The notes: generated from the letters alone by a model not told the origin. Shown: positions 8,217-18,422, numbered from the stretch's first letter. The stretch is DNA of 64,000 nucleotides from CAYSAQ01 sp964429235 (GCA_964429235.1 CAYSAQ010000002.1:1-64000), one strand, 5' to 3'. Made by a program: numbers and translations.

Positions 8217-8624
8217 ATGAAAAAATTATTAATATTACTTTCTTTACTGCTTTGTTTTGCCTTTGCAGAAACAAGAATATATCGTCAGGTAAAAAGTGTT
8301 TCGGTCCACCAAACCGGCAAAGTAATGGAATCTAGAGCTGCTGGCGACTTGTTCGAAATAACATTATCTATAGGTGAAGATAAGGTTTATAAAACACATA
8401 CTAGAAGACTAGACAAAGATAATGGAAGAAACATCCATCAAGGATATAGCATAAGAAAAGATCGGCAAATATTAAGCAGCACTATGGGTGAAGGTGGCAA
8501 CGCCATTGTTGCTATAGCTAATAGTGGAAGCGAAGTGCTTGAGATTGGCGAAGAATTCATGTTCTCTTCTAGAAATAGCAAATTCTCACAAGTAATCACT
8601 GGGGTCTATAAACGGATTAAATAA
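8217..8624 (+). CDS. Secreted protein of unknown function
   Basis: 135 residues. Residues 1-18 form a cleavable signal peptide ending in AFAE. The rest is a soluble, beta-rich sequence with no motif I recognise. AGGGGG lies 6-7 nt before the ATG. It lies 9 nt after the lipoprotein and 14 nt before the first nitroreductase, so it is probably a middle gene of one operon. Export to the periplasm is inferred from the signal peptide alone. Confidence 0.7.
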   Translation: MKKLLILLSLLLCFAFAETRIYRQVKSVSVHQTGKVMESRAAGDLFEITLSIGEDKVYKTHTRRLDKDNGRNIHQGYSIRKDRQILSSTMGEGGNAIVAIANSGSEVLEIGEEFMFSSRNSKFSQVITGVYKRIK

Positions 8625-8638
8625 AAAGGAGAATCATT

Positions 8639-9187
8639 ATGGATGCAATTGAAATGATCAAAGAAAGACGAAGTGTTAGACGTTACAAGGATACTCCTGT
8701 TGATAGAGAAATCATGAAAGAAATTATCGAAATAAGCAGATTTGCTCCTTCTTGGAGTAACCTACAAATAGCAAGATATACCCTAATAGATGATAGAAAG
8801 ATTATAGAAAGACTTGGCAAAGAGAGTGTTCATGGTTTCACTTACAATGTTAAGACTCTAAAAGAGGCAAGCGGCGTAGCTATTCTTAGCTTTATAAAAG
8901 GCAAAAGCGGCAAAATTGGTAAAGATGAATATGCAACTTCCAAGGACAGCACCTGGGAAGTGTTCGATACTGGTATAGCTTGTCAGACATTCTGCCTAGC
9001 AGCACATGCAAAAGGTGTTGGCACTGTAATAATGGGTGTTATTAATGATGAATCTGTTTCTGAAATAGTTGGGATGCCTAAAGAAGAAACAGTTGCCGCT
9101 CTTATTGTTTACGGATATGAAGAGGGCGACCATAGACCTGCTACTCCAAGATTGGAAGCTGAAGAAATAATGCGTTTCGCAAACTAA
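8639..9187 (+). CDS. Nitroreductase-family flavoprotein
   Basis: 182 residues. The N-terminus RRSVRRYKDTPV and the APSWSNLQ segment are the FMN-binding signature of the nitroreductase fold; the GVGTVIMG stretch is the second conserved block. Members are FMN-dependent homodimers using NAD(P)H to reduce nitro groups, quinones or flavins. The ribosome site AAGGAG precedes the ATG. A second nitroreductase follows after 12 nt, so the pair may form an operon or even heterodimers. The substrate cannot be read from sequence. Confidence 0.88.
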   Translation: MDAIEMIKERRSVRRYKDTPVDREIMKEIIEISRFAPSWSNLQIARYTLIDDRKIIERLGKESVHGFTYNVKTLKEASGVAILSFIKGKSGKIGKDEYATSKDSTWEVFDTGIACQTFCLAAHAKGVGTVIMGVINDESVSEIVGMPKEETVAALIVYGYEEGDHRPATPRLEAEEIMRFAN

Positions 9188-9199
9188 AGGAGAAATAAT

Positions 9200-9853
9200 A
9201 TGGATTTAGTAAAAGTTTTAAATAAAAGATATTCAGCAAAAACATTTGACCCGAATGAAAATATTCCTGAGAACGTATGGAAACAGATGGAGGCGGCACT
9301 GCGCCTAAGTGCTTCCAGCACAAATGCTCAACCATGGCATTTCGTTATTGTTTCAACAAAGGAAGGCAAAGATAAACTAGCAAACGCATCTAATGAGAAA
9401 TACGGATTTAACTCTCAGAAGATTATAGATGCACCTTACTCTGTACTGTTCTGTACTAAAAATGATATTGATGAGGAGTACTTGTTACATGTCTTAGATA
9501 TTGAGGATAAAGATGGCCGTTATACTAATCCAGAGCTCAAGGAAATGATGCATGGCGGGAGAAGTTTTTTTGTGAATATGCATAAAGATACTGTTAAAGA
9601 CCTCGCACAATGGAACGAGAAACAGGTTTATTTAAATGTTGGCAATGCCCTATTAAGTGCAGCTATACTTGGTATCGATGCACTTCCTATGGAGGGGATA
9701 GATATTGAGGCACTAAATAAAGAATTTGGTTTATCGCGAAAAGGTTTAACTGCTTCTGTATTAGTATCATTTGGGTATCATACTGCTGAAGATTTCAATG
9801 CAGACCTCCCTAAATCTAGGCTACCAGAAGAAGAGATCTTTACCAGGGCTTAA
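9200..9853 (+). CDS. NfsB-like NAD(P)H nitroreductase
   Basis: 217 residues, the usual length for oxygen-insensitive NfsB-type enzymes. NKRYSAKTFDP at the start and LRLSASSTNAQPWHFVIV at 36-53 bind FMN; ALLSAAILGIDALPMEG is the conserved C-terminal block. The family reduces nitroaromatics and quinones by two electrons at a time with NAD(P)H. An AAAGGAG ribosome site lies upstream. It shares only the fold with its upstream neighbour and belongs to a different subfamily. Confidence 0.9.
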   Translation: MDLVKVLNKRYSAKTFDPNENIPENVWKQMEAALRLSASSTNAQPWHFVIVSTKEGKDKLANASNEKYGFNSQKIIDAPYSVLFCTKNDIDEEYLLHVLDIEDKDGRYTNPELKEMMHGGRSFFVNMHKDTVKDLAQWNEKQVYLNVGNALLSAAILGIDALPMEGIDIEALNKEFGLSRKGLTASVLVSFGYHTAEDFNADLPKSRLPEEEIFTRA

Positions 9854-9906
9854 TTTTAGTGAGTTTGCAGATAGCGTGCCCAAAGTAAAATGCTATAATA
9901 TCCCCA

Positions 9907-10629
9907 ATGTACAACGATATAGCAAAAATCTATGATGAGCTTTTTCCAATAACAGAATCTCAAAAAGAGTTCTTTATCCAACTGGCAAAAGACATAGCGC
10001 CACCTCGAAACCTATTAGACGTTGGCTGTGCTACTGGCGAACTAGCTGTCGCACTAGACGACCACTACAACTATATTGCCGCTATAGATCTAAACCAATC
10101 ATTATTAGAAGTAGCAGCAAAGAAGCCTCATAGCAACCATTTAGACTTTAGAAGAATGGATATGACACGTATTGCTAATGTGTATTTCAACCGTTCATTC
10201 TCTGCCATCAGCTGTCTGGGGAACACTCTAGCCCATCTAAGAGACGCCTTAGACATCCAACTGTTTCTTAGCGGGTGTCATAAATTGCTCCGAGCTAAGG
10301 GAACTCTTGTTTTGCAGATACTTAATTATGACAAAATCTTAGATAACGAAACAACAACCCTTTCGCCTATAAAATCTGAAAACTATCTTTTCGAACGTGA
10401 ATACGATATCAGAAACGACCAGAACATAGTCTTTAGAACAATAGTTACAGATAAAAAGTCTCAGAAACAGGACATTTCAGATACCAATCTAGTTCCGCTA
10501 AGACCAAAAGCACTAGAAGGCCTATTAAAAGACTCTGAATTTGAAAATATAACCTTATATGAAGATCTCTCCAAAACACCGTTTACTGCTAATTCAACTG
10601 TCTTAGTTGTTCAAGCTACTGCTGGCTGA
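9907..10629 (+). CDS. Class I SAM-dependent methyltransferase
   Basis: 240 residues. Motif I LLDVGCATGELAVAL is at about residues 37-51, an acidic ribose-binding position follows in AAIDLNQSLLE, and AISCLGNTLAHL is the motif IV region. The substrate is unknown; small molecule and protein targets are both possible. No ribosome site is present. TATAAT at 9894-9899 ends 7 nt before the ATG, so it is a separate, possibly leaderless unit from the nitroreductases. Confidence 0.85.
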   Translation: MYNDIAKIYDELFPITESQKEFFIQLAKDIAPPRNLLDVGCATGELAVALDDHYNYIAAIDLNQSLLEVAAKKPHSNHLDFRRMDMTRIANVYFNRSFSAISCLGNTLAHLRDALDIQLFLSGCHKLLRAKGTLVLQILNYDKILDNETTTLSPIKSENYLFEREYDIRNDQNIVFRTIVTDKKSQKQDISDTNLVPLRPKALEGLLKDSEFENITLYEDLSKTPFTANSTVLVVQATAG

Positions 10630-10713
10630 GACACTTAATCACTACAAAAAAACTTGTAAATAGCAACACGTTTACGCTACTATATAACTACTAAAAAAAT
10701 AAAGGATTCTAAT

Positions 10714-11592
10714 ATGAAAAAAATCACACTAATTATACTAATATCGTTACTAGCTTCTTTCGGCTGGAGTGCAAAGGTTAACATTCTAAATGATGACCCA
10801 AATGTAGATGTCCAGATAAATGGAACATTTGTTGGAAAAGGAAGTGTAAGCAATTATGAGCTACCTCCTGGACAACACTATATAAAAATCTTTTCTAACG
10901 GAACTATTATATATGCAGAACCATTAAACATTGCGTATGGCGACAACATGAAGACTATCAATACTTCTCATTTTGTAGTGGCAAAGAAATCTAATATCGC
11001 TAATGCTGGCTCTACTAGAGTTGAGGCTAAAAGAATTAGAGACGCTCGTGGTGACTACTCTATCGGAATGTATTACTCTGACTCTATCTCTGGTTTAAGC
11101 TTCAAATACTTCCCTCTTGGCAACTTCGGTTTCCAACTAATGGGCTGGTCTACTAACAACGCTCCTAGCGACATCTATGAAACATTATTAATAAGACCTA
11201 TCTGGCAGCTCGGTGACTATATCTTATTCGATAGACATATGAATACTTATGTTGCTCTTGGCTTTGGCTCTAAAAGAGTAAAAAACAGCAACACAGATAT
11301 GACTGCAACTATCTCGCAAGCTATGTTTGGAGTAGAGGGTCCATCTGCCTTACTAGGACTTCCATTAGCGGTTACTTCTATAGTAATGATGGCTGTTAAT
11401 AGTGATGGAGATAAAAACAATCTAAGTTCTGAAGAGCTAATGTATTTGGCAGGAGCTGCTGGTGGATTACTGATAACCGTAATTCCAAACGCTTATGTAG
11501 ATATAGAAGTAGGCTATGAAAGACTAGACCTTGGTGGTGGGAACTACCAGTCTGGAATGAAAATAGCTACTGGAATGCACTTCTACTTTTAA
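10714..11592 (+). CDS. PEGA-domain envelope protein, copy 1
   Basis: 292 residues with a signal peptide over residues 1-20. Residues 21-85 (VNILNDDPNVDVQINGTFVG, then LPPGQHYIKI) are a PEGA-type surface domain. The rest has alternating Gly/aromatic strands and ends in an aromatic (MHFYF), as expected of an outer-membrane beta-barrel. AAAGGA lies 8 nt before the ATG. The next gene is a close paralog, so this is a tandem duplication. The role is unknown, perhaps surface or cell-wall contact. Confidence 0.7.
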   Translation: MKKITLIILISLLASFGWSAKVNILNDDPNVDVQINGTFVGKGSVSNYELPPGQHYIKIFSNGTIIYAEPLNIAYGDNMKTINTSHFVVAKKSNIANAGSTRVEAKRIRDARGDYSIGMYYSDSISGLSFKYFPLGNFGFQLMGWSTNNAPSDIYETLLIRPIWQLGDYILFDRHMNTYVALGFGSKRVKNSNTDMTATISQAMFGVEGPSALLGLPLAVTSIVMMAVNSDGDKNNLSSEELMYLAGAAGGLLITVIPNAYVDIEVGYERLDLGGGNYQSGMKIATGMHFYF

Positions 11593-11595
11593 AAG

Positions 11596-12489
11596 ATGCG
11601 CAAACAACTATTTGTAATTTCATTATGTTTTCTCGCTTCTTTTGTGTTGAGCATCCCTGTTAACATCCTAAACGATGACCCAAATGCAGAGATACAAATA
11701 AACGGAATACTCGCAGGAAAAGGAAGCGTCAGCAACTACGAGCTGCAACCAGGGCAACACTTTATAAAAGTCATTTCAGACGGCAGTATTATTTATGCAG
11801 AACCACTAAAAATTGATGCTTATGATAATATGAAGACCGTAAACACTTCTCACTTTGTGGCTGCTAAGACAACAAGCATTGCCAATGCAGGATCTACCAA
11901 GATAGAAGCAAAAAGAGTGCGCGAAGCACGTGGAGAGTTTGCCGCAGGAATATACTACTCTAAGGATATTACTGGTGTTAGTTTCAAATACTTTCCACTC
12001 GGCAACATTGGTATGCAAATCGTAGGCTGGGAAGATAACTCTCCAGGAGATATAAACCAAACATTCTTAGCAAGACCAATGCTCCAACTAGGAGACTACC
12101 TAATGTTTGGAAGGCATATGAACACATATATAGCTCTTGGATATGGAACAAAGAAGGTAATAAATAATAGCAAATCTATTAATGCAGAGATATACCAAGC
12201 AGTGTTCGGGATAGAAGTAACCACAGCTCTTCTGGGAAACCCTATGAGTACAGTAACTAAATTTGTTAACGATGAAAGAGCAAAAAACTATCACCGACAT
12301 GATGACGATGATGAAGGCAGTGCCGAAGGATTTCTATTCTTCGTGGCTTGGTCTATTTTAGGCTATATGTTTGACTCAATGAACAATGCTTTTTTTGATA
12401 TAGAGGTTGGATACGAACAGATCAAACATGCTACTGGTCTACCTGTCTCTGAAATGAAGCTTGCTACAGGAATGCATTTTTATTTCTAG
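11596..12489 (+). CDS. PEGA-domain envelope protein, copy 2
   Basis: 297 residues, starting 3 nt after the stop of copy 1 and clearly homologous to it throughout, including the N-terminal VNILNDDPN, the GKGSVSNYEL and the terminal TGMHFYF. It differs in a loop near residues 232-245 that is rich in His and Asp (HRHDDDDE), which could bind metal. It has a signal peptide at 1-20 and no clear ribosome site, so translation probably depends on coupling to copy 1. Confidence 0.68.
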   Translation: MRKQLFVISLCFLASFVLSIPVNILNDDPNAEIQINGILAGKGSVSNYELQPGQHFIKVISDGSIIYAEPLKIDAYDNMKTVNTSHFVAAKTTSIANAGSTKIEAKRVREARGEFAAGIYYSKDITGVSFKYFPLGNIGMQIVGWEDNSPGDINQTFLARPMLQLGDYLMFGRHMNTYIALGYGTKKVINNSKSINAEIYQAVFGIEVTTALLGNPMSTVTKFVNDERAKNYHRHDDDDEGSAEGFLFFVAWSILGYMFDSMNNAFFDIEVGYEQIKHATGLPVSEMKLATGMHFYF

Positions 12490-12506
12490 CCAATTACTAA
12501 CAACTT

Positions 12507-15500
12507 CTAATCTCTAGCTTGAGCCATTCTTAGCAAATCTGCGGTATCTTCTTCACCTAATTTATATCCGCCTGCAACTACTCTCGCTATATCCTCTGCT
12601 TGGTTAGTAACGGTTTTCAGCTTTTCGTATAGTTGTCTTGCAAGACCATCTGGAAGTTCTAATGTCTTATCCTTTGCCTTTGTTTGCAATCGTTTTAATA
12701 ACACCTTTTTAAACACATGATAACTCGGCATCTCTAGGAGCCTATGTTCTTTTGTAACATACTTGCCATTGCTCTGATACACCAACGCTCCTCTAATAAC
12801 TTTTGATGTTAGTAATGGAACTTCCTTGCCTTCAGCCACCTGACAAAATGGATGCAAACTCTCTGAAATAATCTCATCAAACATATCATCAGACACCAAT
12901 CCGAAACTATAATCTTTATACTCCTTTATGCCAGTATTTTTTATATAGTCAGCTGTCTTTTCCGAGACCAATCCCATCTCTGCTAATCCTGGTAAGTTTG
13001 CTGAATCGGTAACAGCTAAAAGCTCTTGTGCTGCTACAAACACTGGATTAAAGCTAGCATCTGGAGCAAACTTCCTATCACTTTCGCTCATAGTAGTGCT
13101 AATAAAAGCTGTCATATAAAACAACGCATATTGGGAATAATACTCTCGATTATTTTCTGCAAGATTCTTTTTCTTAGCATACTTATTCCAAGTCCGCTGA
13201 AAGGCAGAATCGTATAACCTCTGATTAATTTTAGGAAACTGTTTAATTGCTGGCACACTGTTTGTCAAAAGACGGAATTCATACAAAGAACGAAACTCTG
13301 TCATAAGCCCTAATAAATTCTCTGCTGCTACTGCTTTTCTAGTAATATAAGTTAAATAGTTATCTATTTTCTTTTTATAATTAGCGATCCTGCCTGTTCT
13401 TGCTTCCGCTCTTTCCGCTACAATTTTATTCTGTTCCAGAAGTGCTGCAATATCGTCTGCTAGGTTGGATATCTCTGCTCGCATAGTTTGTACTGTTCTT
13501 TGCAAATAAGAACTACCCTTTTCTTTTAGCTTAGTTTCTTTACTTGTAATAAATGCCTGTTTTGTAGCGATATCTTGTCTGATTCTAAACTGTTCATTAA
13601 GAACAGGGATAAGCGTTTGCTTCTCTTTATGCATTTCTTTTAGAAAGTGGTCTATTTTAAGTGCCGAGAAGAAGCTAAGCCCAAACTCTGGCTCTTGAAG
13701 ATGTGGCGTTTCGTTTAGAATTGAACCAATAGTTTTTCCAACTCCGCCCTCTTCATACTTCAGTAGCAACAAACTTGCACTGTCCCATTCTTTCGTAATA
13801 TAAGGGCTGTTCTTTATTCTTGGAACCGGACCAATAGGATTATTTGCATATTCCGCTACTGCATGTCTTATATTGATACAAAGCTCTAGCATATCTACAT
13901 TTCTTTTATGTGTTAGAGAACGCAACACTGCTCTTCTGCCTTGTTGCATCTCACGCATTCTAACTGAAACATCTCTACGAAGTTCTTTCATATTTACACT
14001 ATTACGGTGCTCTACAAAAAAGTTTTTAGAAAAGAAAACGCTAAAACCTTTTTGACGTGGATAGCATAACAACCTATTCTCTTCGCTTATATATTCTTGA
14101 GACTGAAGATCACTATAAATGCTGCCTGCTTCTAACCCATGTTTCTTGACTATGTCTGCAAATATTGTGGGAGACAATTCTCCTGCATCTAGATTCTCCC
14201 TAATATGCGCTGCATCAGAGATACGAATTCTAAGAAACCCTATCGCTCTTCCAATACATTTATAAGCATTATCGATTGTGCCTATTCTTAAATGCGCTAA
14301 AGCTTCATCTAGCTCTAATTTGGCAGAGTTCTTATCTACTAAAGGCGATCTTTTAATTAAATCAATTGCCTTAATAACTCTGTCTTCAAAACTTATGATA
14401 GTCTCTTTTTTTAGCTTGCTTCCATTATCACTAGATTTACGCATATGGATATATGCTGGTTCTAGAATCCTTACTACTTCCGGCATCTTAGTAACTTGTT
14501 CTTTTATCTCGCCAGCTATTGCCGCGTCTACTGCTCTGCTTGCTTGATACATCAGATCAAACTTAGTTTCACCTTCTACTGAAACATTATGTTCTAAATC
14601 TTTATCCCCCCAATGTGTTGGGTGATAGGACTGCTTGATAATAATCTGTTCTTGTTCCAAATCTGGTCGCAATCTACTAGTAGGAACCATTACTTTTGGC
14701 AATGTGCCGACCCTATGTTGTCTCATATTAAGCGTTTCTTGTTGGCTAAGAGAAATACCAAGCATAATCTGCTCGAAAGCATCTTCCGCATTTCCTGTGC
14801 TAGGATTTTTCCCTATCTCTGCTATCTCTTTTTTAAGAGCTGCAAGAAAAGGCGAGCAAGCAAACTGCTCTAAATCATTATTTGTTTTAGTCTTAACTCT
14901 CTGGGGAATCTCTGCTATTTCTTTTTTGCAATATTCTAGTTGGTGCTTAGCAACAGTGTATTCGATTAACACCTTCAACATTTCAGTAATCGCTGTCACA
15001 TCTTTTTTAAATGGTCTAAACAAATCACCGGTTGTTTGCCTCATCAATTTGCGAAGTTTTACTGATATTTTTGCATTGTTTGGAACAAGGTTTATTAGTC
15101 TTAAGCGTAGCTTTTGCTCTGCTGACTTAAAGTTCTCTGATAATCGCAATTTCTGTCCTGCCTTTGGCATTCTATCTAAAATCAAATATCCATGTCGTTG
15201 ACTTTTGTATCTTACGATATAACCTTGTCTTGCTAATTCCTTAAGGATATCTGTAGAAGTTACTCCTAGCTCGGTAGCAATATCATCAAATACATTAGAA
15301 TTAACATAGCCAGCTTCTTTGATAGGGTCTTGGGCTATATAGCCAGAAGTAACACCATGCAAAGTACGAATATTCTGCAATGTGTCTACTAAAGTTCTTC
15401 CATTAATCCCTGCTTCTATCAATCCCTTTGGCAAAACGCTGCCGGCAAACCACGCATCATATATCTTTGTAGACTGTTCTTTTGATGGCTCGATATTGTA

Positions 15501-15707
15501 CTTTTCTTTTAGCTCATGCCCTAACCATTCCAGCTCTACTTCTCTCATTTCACGCTCTATTAAAAGAGGTCGCAGCGAAGTAACTGCCTCGTATAACGAC
15601 AAATAGATGCTTACAAGAACTGTCTCTTCCCAGAAAGGAAGCAGCTTAAATTGTTTGGATACAGAAGAATTTTCTGCTACTACTTTATACCGAATATACT
15701 GTGTCAT
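12507..15707 (-). CDS. Very large cytoplasmic protein of unknown function
   Basis: 1066 residues with no signal peptide and no membrane segment. It is highly charged and helical with several probable coiled-coil stretches, notably around 690-790. A winged-helix-like segment may lie near 135-175 (FDDIATELGVTSTDIL, then ARQGYIVRY). I recognise no enzyme motif, Walker box or repeat. It is convergent with the PEGA genes and divergent from typA. On its strand TATATT (+ positions 15714-15719) ends 6 nt before the ATG, so its message may be leaderless. Confidence 0.75.
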   Translation of the reverse strand: MTQYIRYKVVAENSSVSKQFKLLPFWEETVLVSIYLSLYEAVTSLRPLLIEREMREVELEWLGHELKEKYNIEPSKEQSTKIYDAWFAGSVLPKGLIEAGINGRTLVDTLQNIRTLHGVTSGYIAQDPIKEAGYVNSNVFDDIATELGVTSTDILKELARQGYIVRYKSQRHGYLILDRMPKAGQKLRLSENFKSAEQKLRLRLINLVPNNAKISVKLRKLMRQTTGDLFRPFKKDVTAITEMLKVLIEYTVAKHQLEYCKKEIAEIPQRVKTKTNNDLEQFACSPFLAALKKEIAEIGKNPSTGNAEDAFEQIMLGISLSQQETLNMRQHRVGTLPKVMVPTSRLRPDLEQEQIIIKQSYHPTHWGDKDLEHNVSVEGETKFDLMYQASRAVDAAIAGEIKEQVTKMPEVVRILEPAYIHMRKSSDNGSKLKKETIISFEDRVIKAIDLIKRSPLVDKNSAKLELDEALAHLRIGTIDNAYKCIGRAIGFLRIRISDAAHIRENLDAGELSPTIFADIVKKHGLEAGSIYSDLQSQEYISEENRLLCYPRQKGFSVFFSKNFFVEHRNSVNMKELRRDVSVRMREMQQGRRAVLRSLTHKRNVDMLELCINIRHAVAEYANNPIGPVPRIKNSPYITKEWDSASLLLLKYEEGGVGKTIGSILNETPHLQEPEFGLSFFSALKIDHFLKEMHKEKQTLIPVLNEQFRIRQDIATKQAFITSKETKLKEKGSSYLQRTVQTMRAEISNLADDIAALLEQNKIVAERAEARTGRIANYKKKIDNYLTYITRKAVAAENLLGLMTEFRSLYEFRLLTNSVPAIKQFPKINQRLYDSAFQRTWNKYAKKKNLAENNREYYSQYALFYMTAFISTTMSESDRKFAPDASFNPVFVAAQELLAVTDSANLPGLAEMGLVSEKTADYIKNTGIKEYKDYSFGLVSDDMFDEIISESLHPFCQVAEGKEVPLLTSKVIRGALVYQSNGKYVTKEHRLLEMPSYHVFKKVLLKRLQTKAKDKTLELPDGLARQLYEKLKTVTNQAEDIARVVAGGYKLGEEDTADLLRMAQARD

Positions 15708-15875
15708 GCTGGTAATATATCGATAAATAGTTGGAGTTATTGCAGTTATTTAAGAAGGGTTATTTTACTGCTTGTTTGGCAAAATGCTCTTTTATTTCTT
15801 CATTATTCACAATACTAATTGTAGAGATATTCCTACATATTATCCATAGTCCTATTATGCGACTTTTGATAATGT

Positions 15876-15904
15876 TTGCTTCAAACAGAAAAAACGCCTA
15901 TAAT
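15876..15904 (+). promoter_or_regulatory. typA promoter
   Basis: TTGCTT (15876-15881), a 17-nt spacer and TATAAT (15899-15904). Transcription would start near 15911, leaving a leader of about 30 nt with a weak ribosome site AAGAAGCAGG ahead of the ATG at 15942. Confidence 0.65.
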
Positions 15905-15941
15905 CACTTGGTTAATAATAATATAAGAAGCAGGTACTCAC

Positions 15942-17750
15942 ATGAAACAGGAACAGATAAGAAATGTAGCAATCATTGCCCACGTAGACCATGGAAAAAC
16001 AACTCTAGTAGACGAACTTTTTAAACAAAGTGGTATCTTCAGTGAAAGAGAAGAAGTAGTTGAAAGACGTATGGATTCTATGGACTTAGAAAAAGAACGT
16101 GGCATTACTATCAAATCTAAAAATGGTTCTTGTGAATACAAAGGACATCACGTAAATATCATCGATACTCCAGGACACGCTGATTTCGGTGGAGAAGTGG
16201 AACGTGTTTTACACATGGCAGACGGAGCAGTATTTCTTGTAGATGCAGCAGAAGGTCCAATGCCACAATCTTATTTCGTACTAAAGAAAGCTATCGCACT
16301 TAATCTTCCAATTATTGTTGTAGTAAACAAAATAGACAAACCTGCCGCTAGATGCGAATGGGTTGTTGACCATGTGTTTGATCTTATGGCACAGCTAGAA
16401 GCACCTGATGATATCCTAGATTTCCCTGTAATCTATGCTTCATCTAAAAACGGTATCGCTTCTACTTCTATGGATATCCAAGGAAAGAATATTCTTCCTG
16501 TATTAGATGCTATTATCGAAAATGTACCTCCTCCAAAAGGTGATATTGATGGACCTTTCCAATTGCAAATATCAGCAATAGATTATTCGAACTATCATGG
16601 AAGAATGGCTATCGGGAAAATTACTTCTGGTAAAATATCTGTCAACGAAGAATTCGCTGTCACAAAGAATAACGAAATATTAAGAATAGGCAGAATATCA
16701 AAACTATATAGATTTAATGCAGATAAAAGAATAGAAGCCAAAACAGCTATTTGCGGAGACATTATCTCTTTAGCTGGCTTTGATCAAATGAAGGTAGGCG
16801 AAACTATCACTTGTAAGGACAATCCAATGTACTTACCAACAAGAGATGTAGATCCACCAACAATTTCTATGAACTTCTTACCAAACGCATCACCATTTGC
16901 TGGAACAGAAGGCGACTATGTAACATCAAGACATATTAAAGACAGATTAGAAAGAGAACTTCTTTCTGATGTTGCTCTTCATGTAGAAGAACTAACAGAA
17001 GCTACTGGCTACAAAGTATCTGGTAGAGGTGAGCTTCATATCGCTATCCTAATTGAGAAAATGAGAAGAGAAGGATACGAGTTTGAAGTATCTAGACCAA
17101 ATGTAATCTTCCACGAAGTAGATGGCAAAAAGATGGAACCTTATGAGCATGTGTTTATTGAAGTGCCTGAAGTATACCAAGGTAAGGTTATTGAAAAAAT
17201 GGGGCTTAAAAAAGGTCAACTGCTAGATATGGAACTAGATAAAGATATCGTAAAAATGAAGTTTGCTATCCCAACAAGAGGCTTGCTTGGTTATCATGCA
17301 GAGTTCATGATGGACACTAAAGGAATGGGAACTATCAACTATATTTTCTACAAATACAAAGCATATTGTGGTGAGATTGCTAACCGTAAAAATGGCGTAA
17401 TTATATCAAAAGAAACTTCTGTTACTATTGCTTATGCATTATTTAACCTTCAAGAACGTGGCGAACTTTTTCTTGGTGCTGGAATCTCAGTCTACGAGGG
17501 ACAGATAATCGGCAAAGCTGCTAAAGAAGGAGAGATGGTTGTTAATGCTGCTAAAGGCAAAAAACTGTCCAATGTCCGTTCCTCTGGAACAGATGAAGCA
17601 GTAACGCTTACTCCTCATACAAGAATGACATTAGAAGACTGTCTGTCATTCATTGATAATGATGAATTAGTAGAAGTAACGCCTAAAGCTATCAGGATGA
17701 GAAAAATATTCATCAAAGAAGTTGATAGACGTAGATTAAAAAATAAATAG
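15942..17750 (+). CDS. typA: Ribosome-associated GTPase TypA/BipA
   Basis: 602 residues, normal for the family. G1 AHVDHGKTT starts near residue 13, G2 lies in RGITIKS, G3 is DTPGHADF, and G4 is NKID. Translation-factor domains II, III and V follow, and the TypA-specific C-terminal domain ends with SSGTDEAVTLTP and RKIF. TypA binds the 70S ribosome with GTP and acts in late 50S assembly, cold and stress adaptation. It is transcribed alone from its own promoter, divergent from the 1066-residue gene. Confidence 0.96.
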   Translation: MKQEQIRNVAIIAHVDHGKTTLVDELFKQSGIFSEREEVVERRMDSMDLEKERGITIKSKNGSCEYKGHHVNIIDTPGHADFGGEVERVLHMADGAVFLVDAAEGPMPQSYFVLKKAIALNLPIIVVVNKIDKPAARCEWVVDHVFDLMAQLEAPDDILDFPVIYASSKNGIASTSMDIQGKNILPVLDAIIENVPPPKGDIDGPFQLQISAIDYSNYHGRMAIGKITSGKISVNEEFAVTKNNEILRIGRISKLYRFNADKRIEAKTAICGDIISLAGFDQMKVGETITCKDNPMYLPTRDVDPPTISMNFLPNASPFAGTEGDYVTSRHIKDRLERELLSDVALHVEELTEATGYKVSGRGELHIAILIEKMRREGYEFEVSRPNVIFHEVDGKKMEPYEHVFIEVPEVYQGKVIEKMGLKKGQLLDMELDKDIVKMKFAIPTRGLLGYHAEFMMDTKGMGTINYIFYKYKAYCGEIANRKNGVIISKETSVTIAYALFNLQERGELFLGAGISVYEGQIIGKAAKEGEMVVNAAKGKKLSNVRSSGTDEAVTLTPHTRMTLEDCLSFIDNDELVEVTPKAIRMRKIFIKEVDRRRLKNK

Positions 17751-17822
17751 TCTAAGCTCTAAACTTTACTTTCTACCCTAATTTATATAATCTAGAATTA
17801 TATCTATATTTAGGAGGCAACT

Positions 17823-18413
17823 ATGTTAGAGAATAAAGAGATTACAACAAAAGCCAGAAGCATTTTAAAAGGTAATTGGGTTCTAGTTATTATTACCAGC
17901 ATTTCCATTACAGTAGTAGCTGAAATACTATCTGCATTTCTTTCAGCATTACCAATACTTGGATTCTTTTTACAAATAGCTTTAGACGGAATTGTTGCTG
18001 TTGGGCTCAGCTTATTCTTCTTAAATCTTGTTAATAATAACAACCCCATATTTAAAGATGGCCTTGATGGATTAGAACATGCCATACAAGCTTCTAAGCT
18101 ATACTTGCTGAATTTGCTATATATTTTACTGTGGGCTCTTCTGCTAATAATCCCTGGGATAATAGCTGCTATTAATTATTCACTACTTGGATTTATCTTC
18201 GCTGAAAATAAAGACATGCCTGTTAAGGAAATATTACAAAAGTCTAAAGAAATGATGCTTGGTCACAAATGGCAAGCTGTGAGACTTTGCCTTAGATTAA
18301 TCTTATGGGTAATCCCTTGCTTGTTAACTCTAGGCATAGGATTCGTTTGGTTGATACCATATGCACATACTAGCTTTACTGTTTTCTATAATGAGGTAAA
18401 AGCAGCTAATTAA
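17823..18413 (+). CDS. DUF975-family integral membrane protein
   Basis: 196 residues with about four to five hydrophobic helices. The segment INYSLLGFIFAENKDMPV followed by LQKSKEMMLGHK matches the DUF975 family, whose loop between helices carries SxxMMxGHK. The family has no established biochemical role. GGAGG lies 5 nt before the ATG. TATAAT about 50 nt upstream (near 17788) may be its promoter, so it need not depend on typA. Confidence 0.8.
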   Translation: MLENKEITTKARSILKGNWVLVIITSISITVVAEILSAFLSALPILGFFLQIALDGIVAVGLSLFFLNLVNNNNPIFKDGLDGLEHAIQASKLYLLNLLYILLWALLLIIPGIIAAINYSLLGFIFAENKDMPVKEILQKSKEMMLGHKWQAVRLCLRLILWVIPCLLTLGIGFVWLIPYAHTSFTVFYNEVKAAN

Positions 18414-18422
18414 TCGAAGGGT

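Noticed and set aside
14613..15201. Long plus-strand open frames inside the 1066-residue gene
   Set aside because: Antisense shadows of a long coherent reverse-strand gene; composition unlike a protein.
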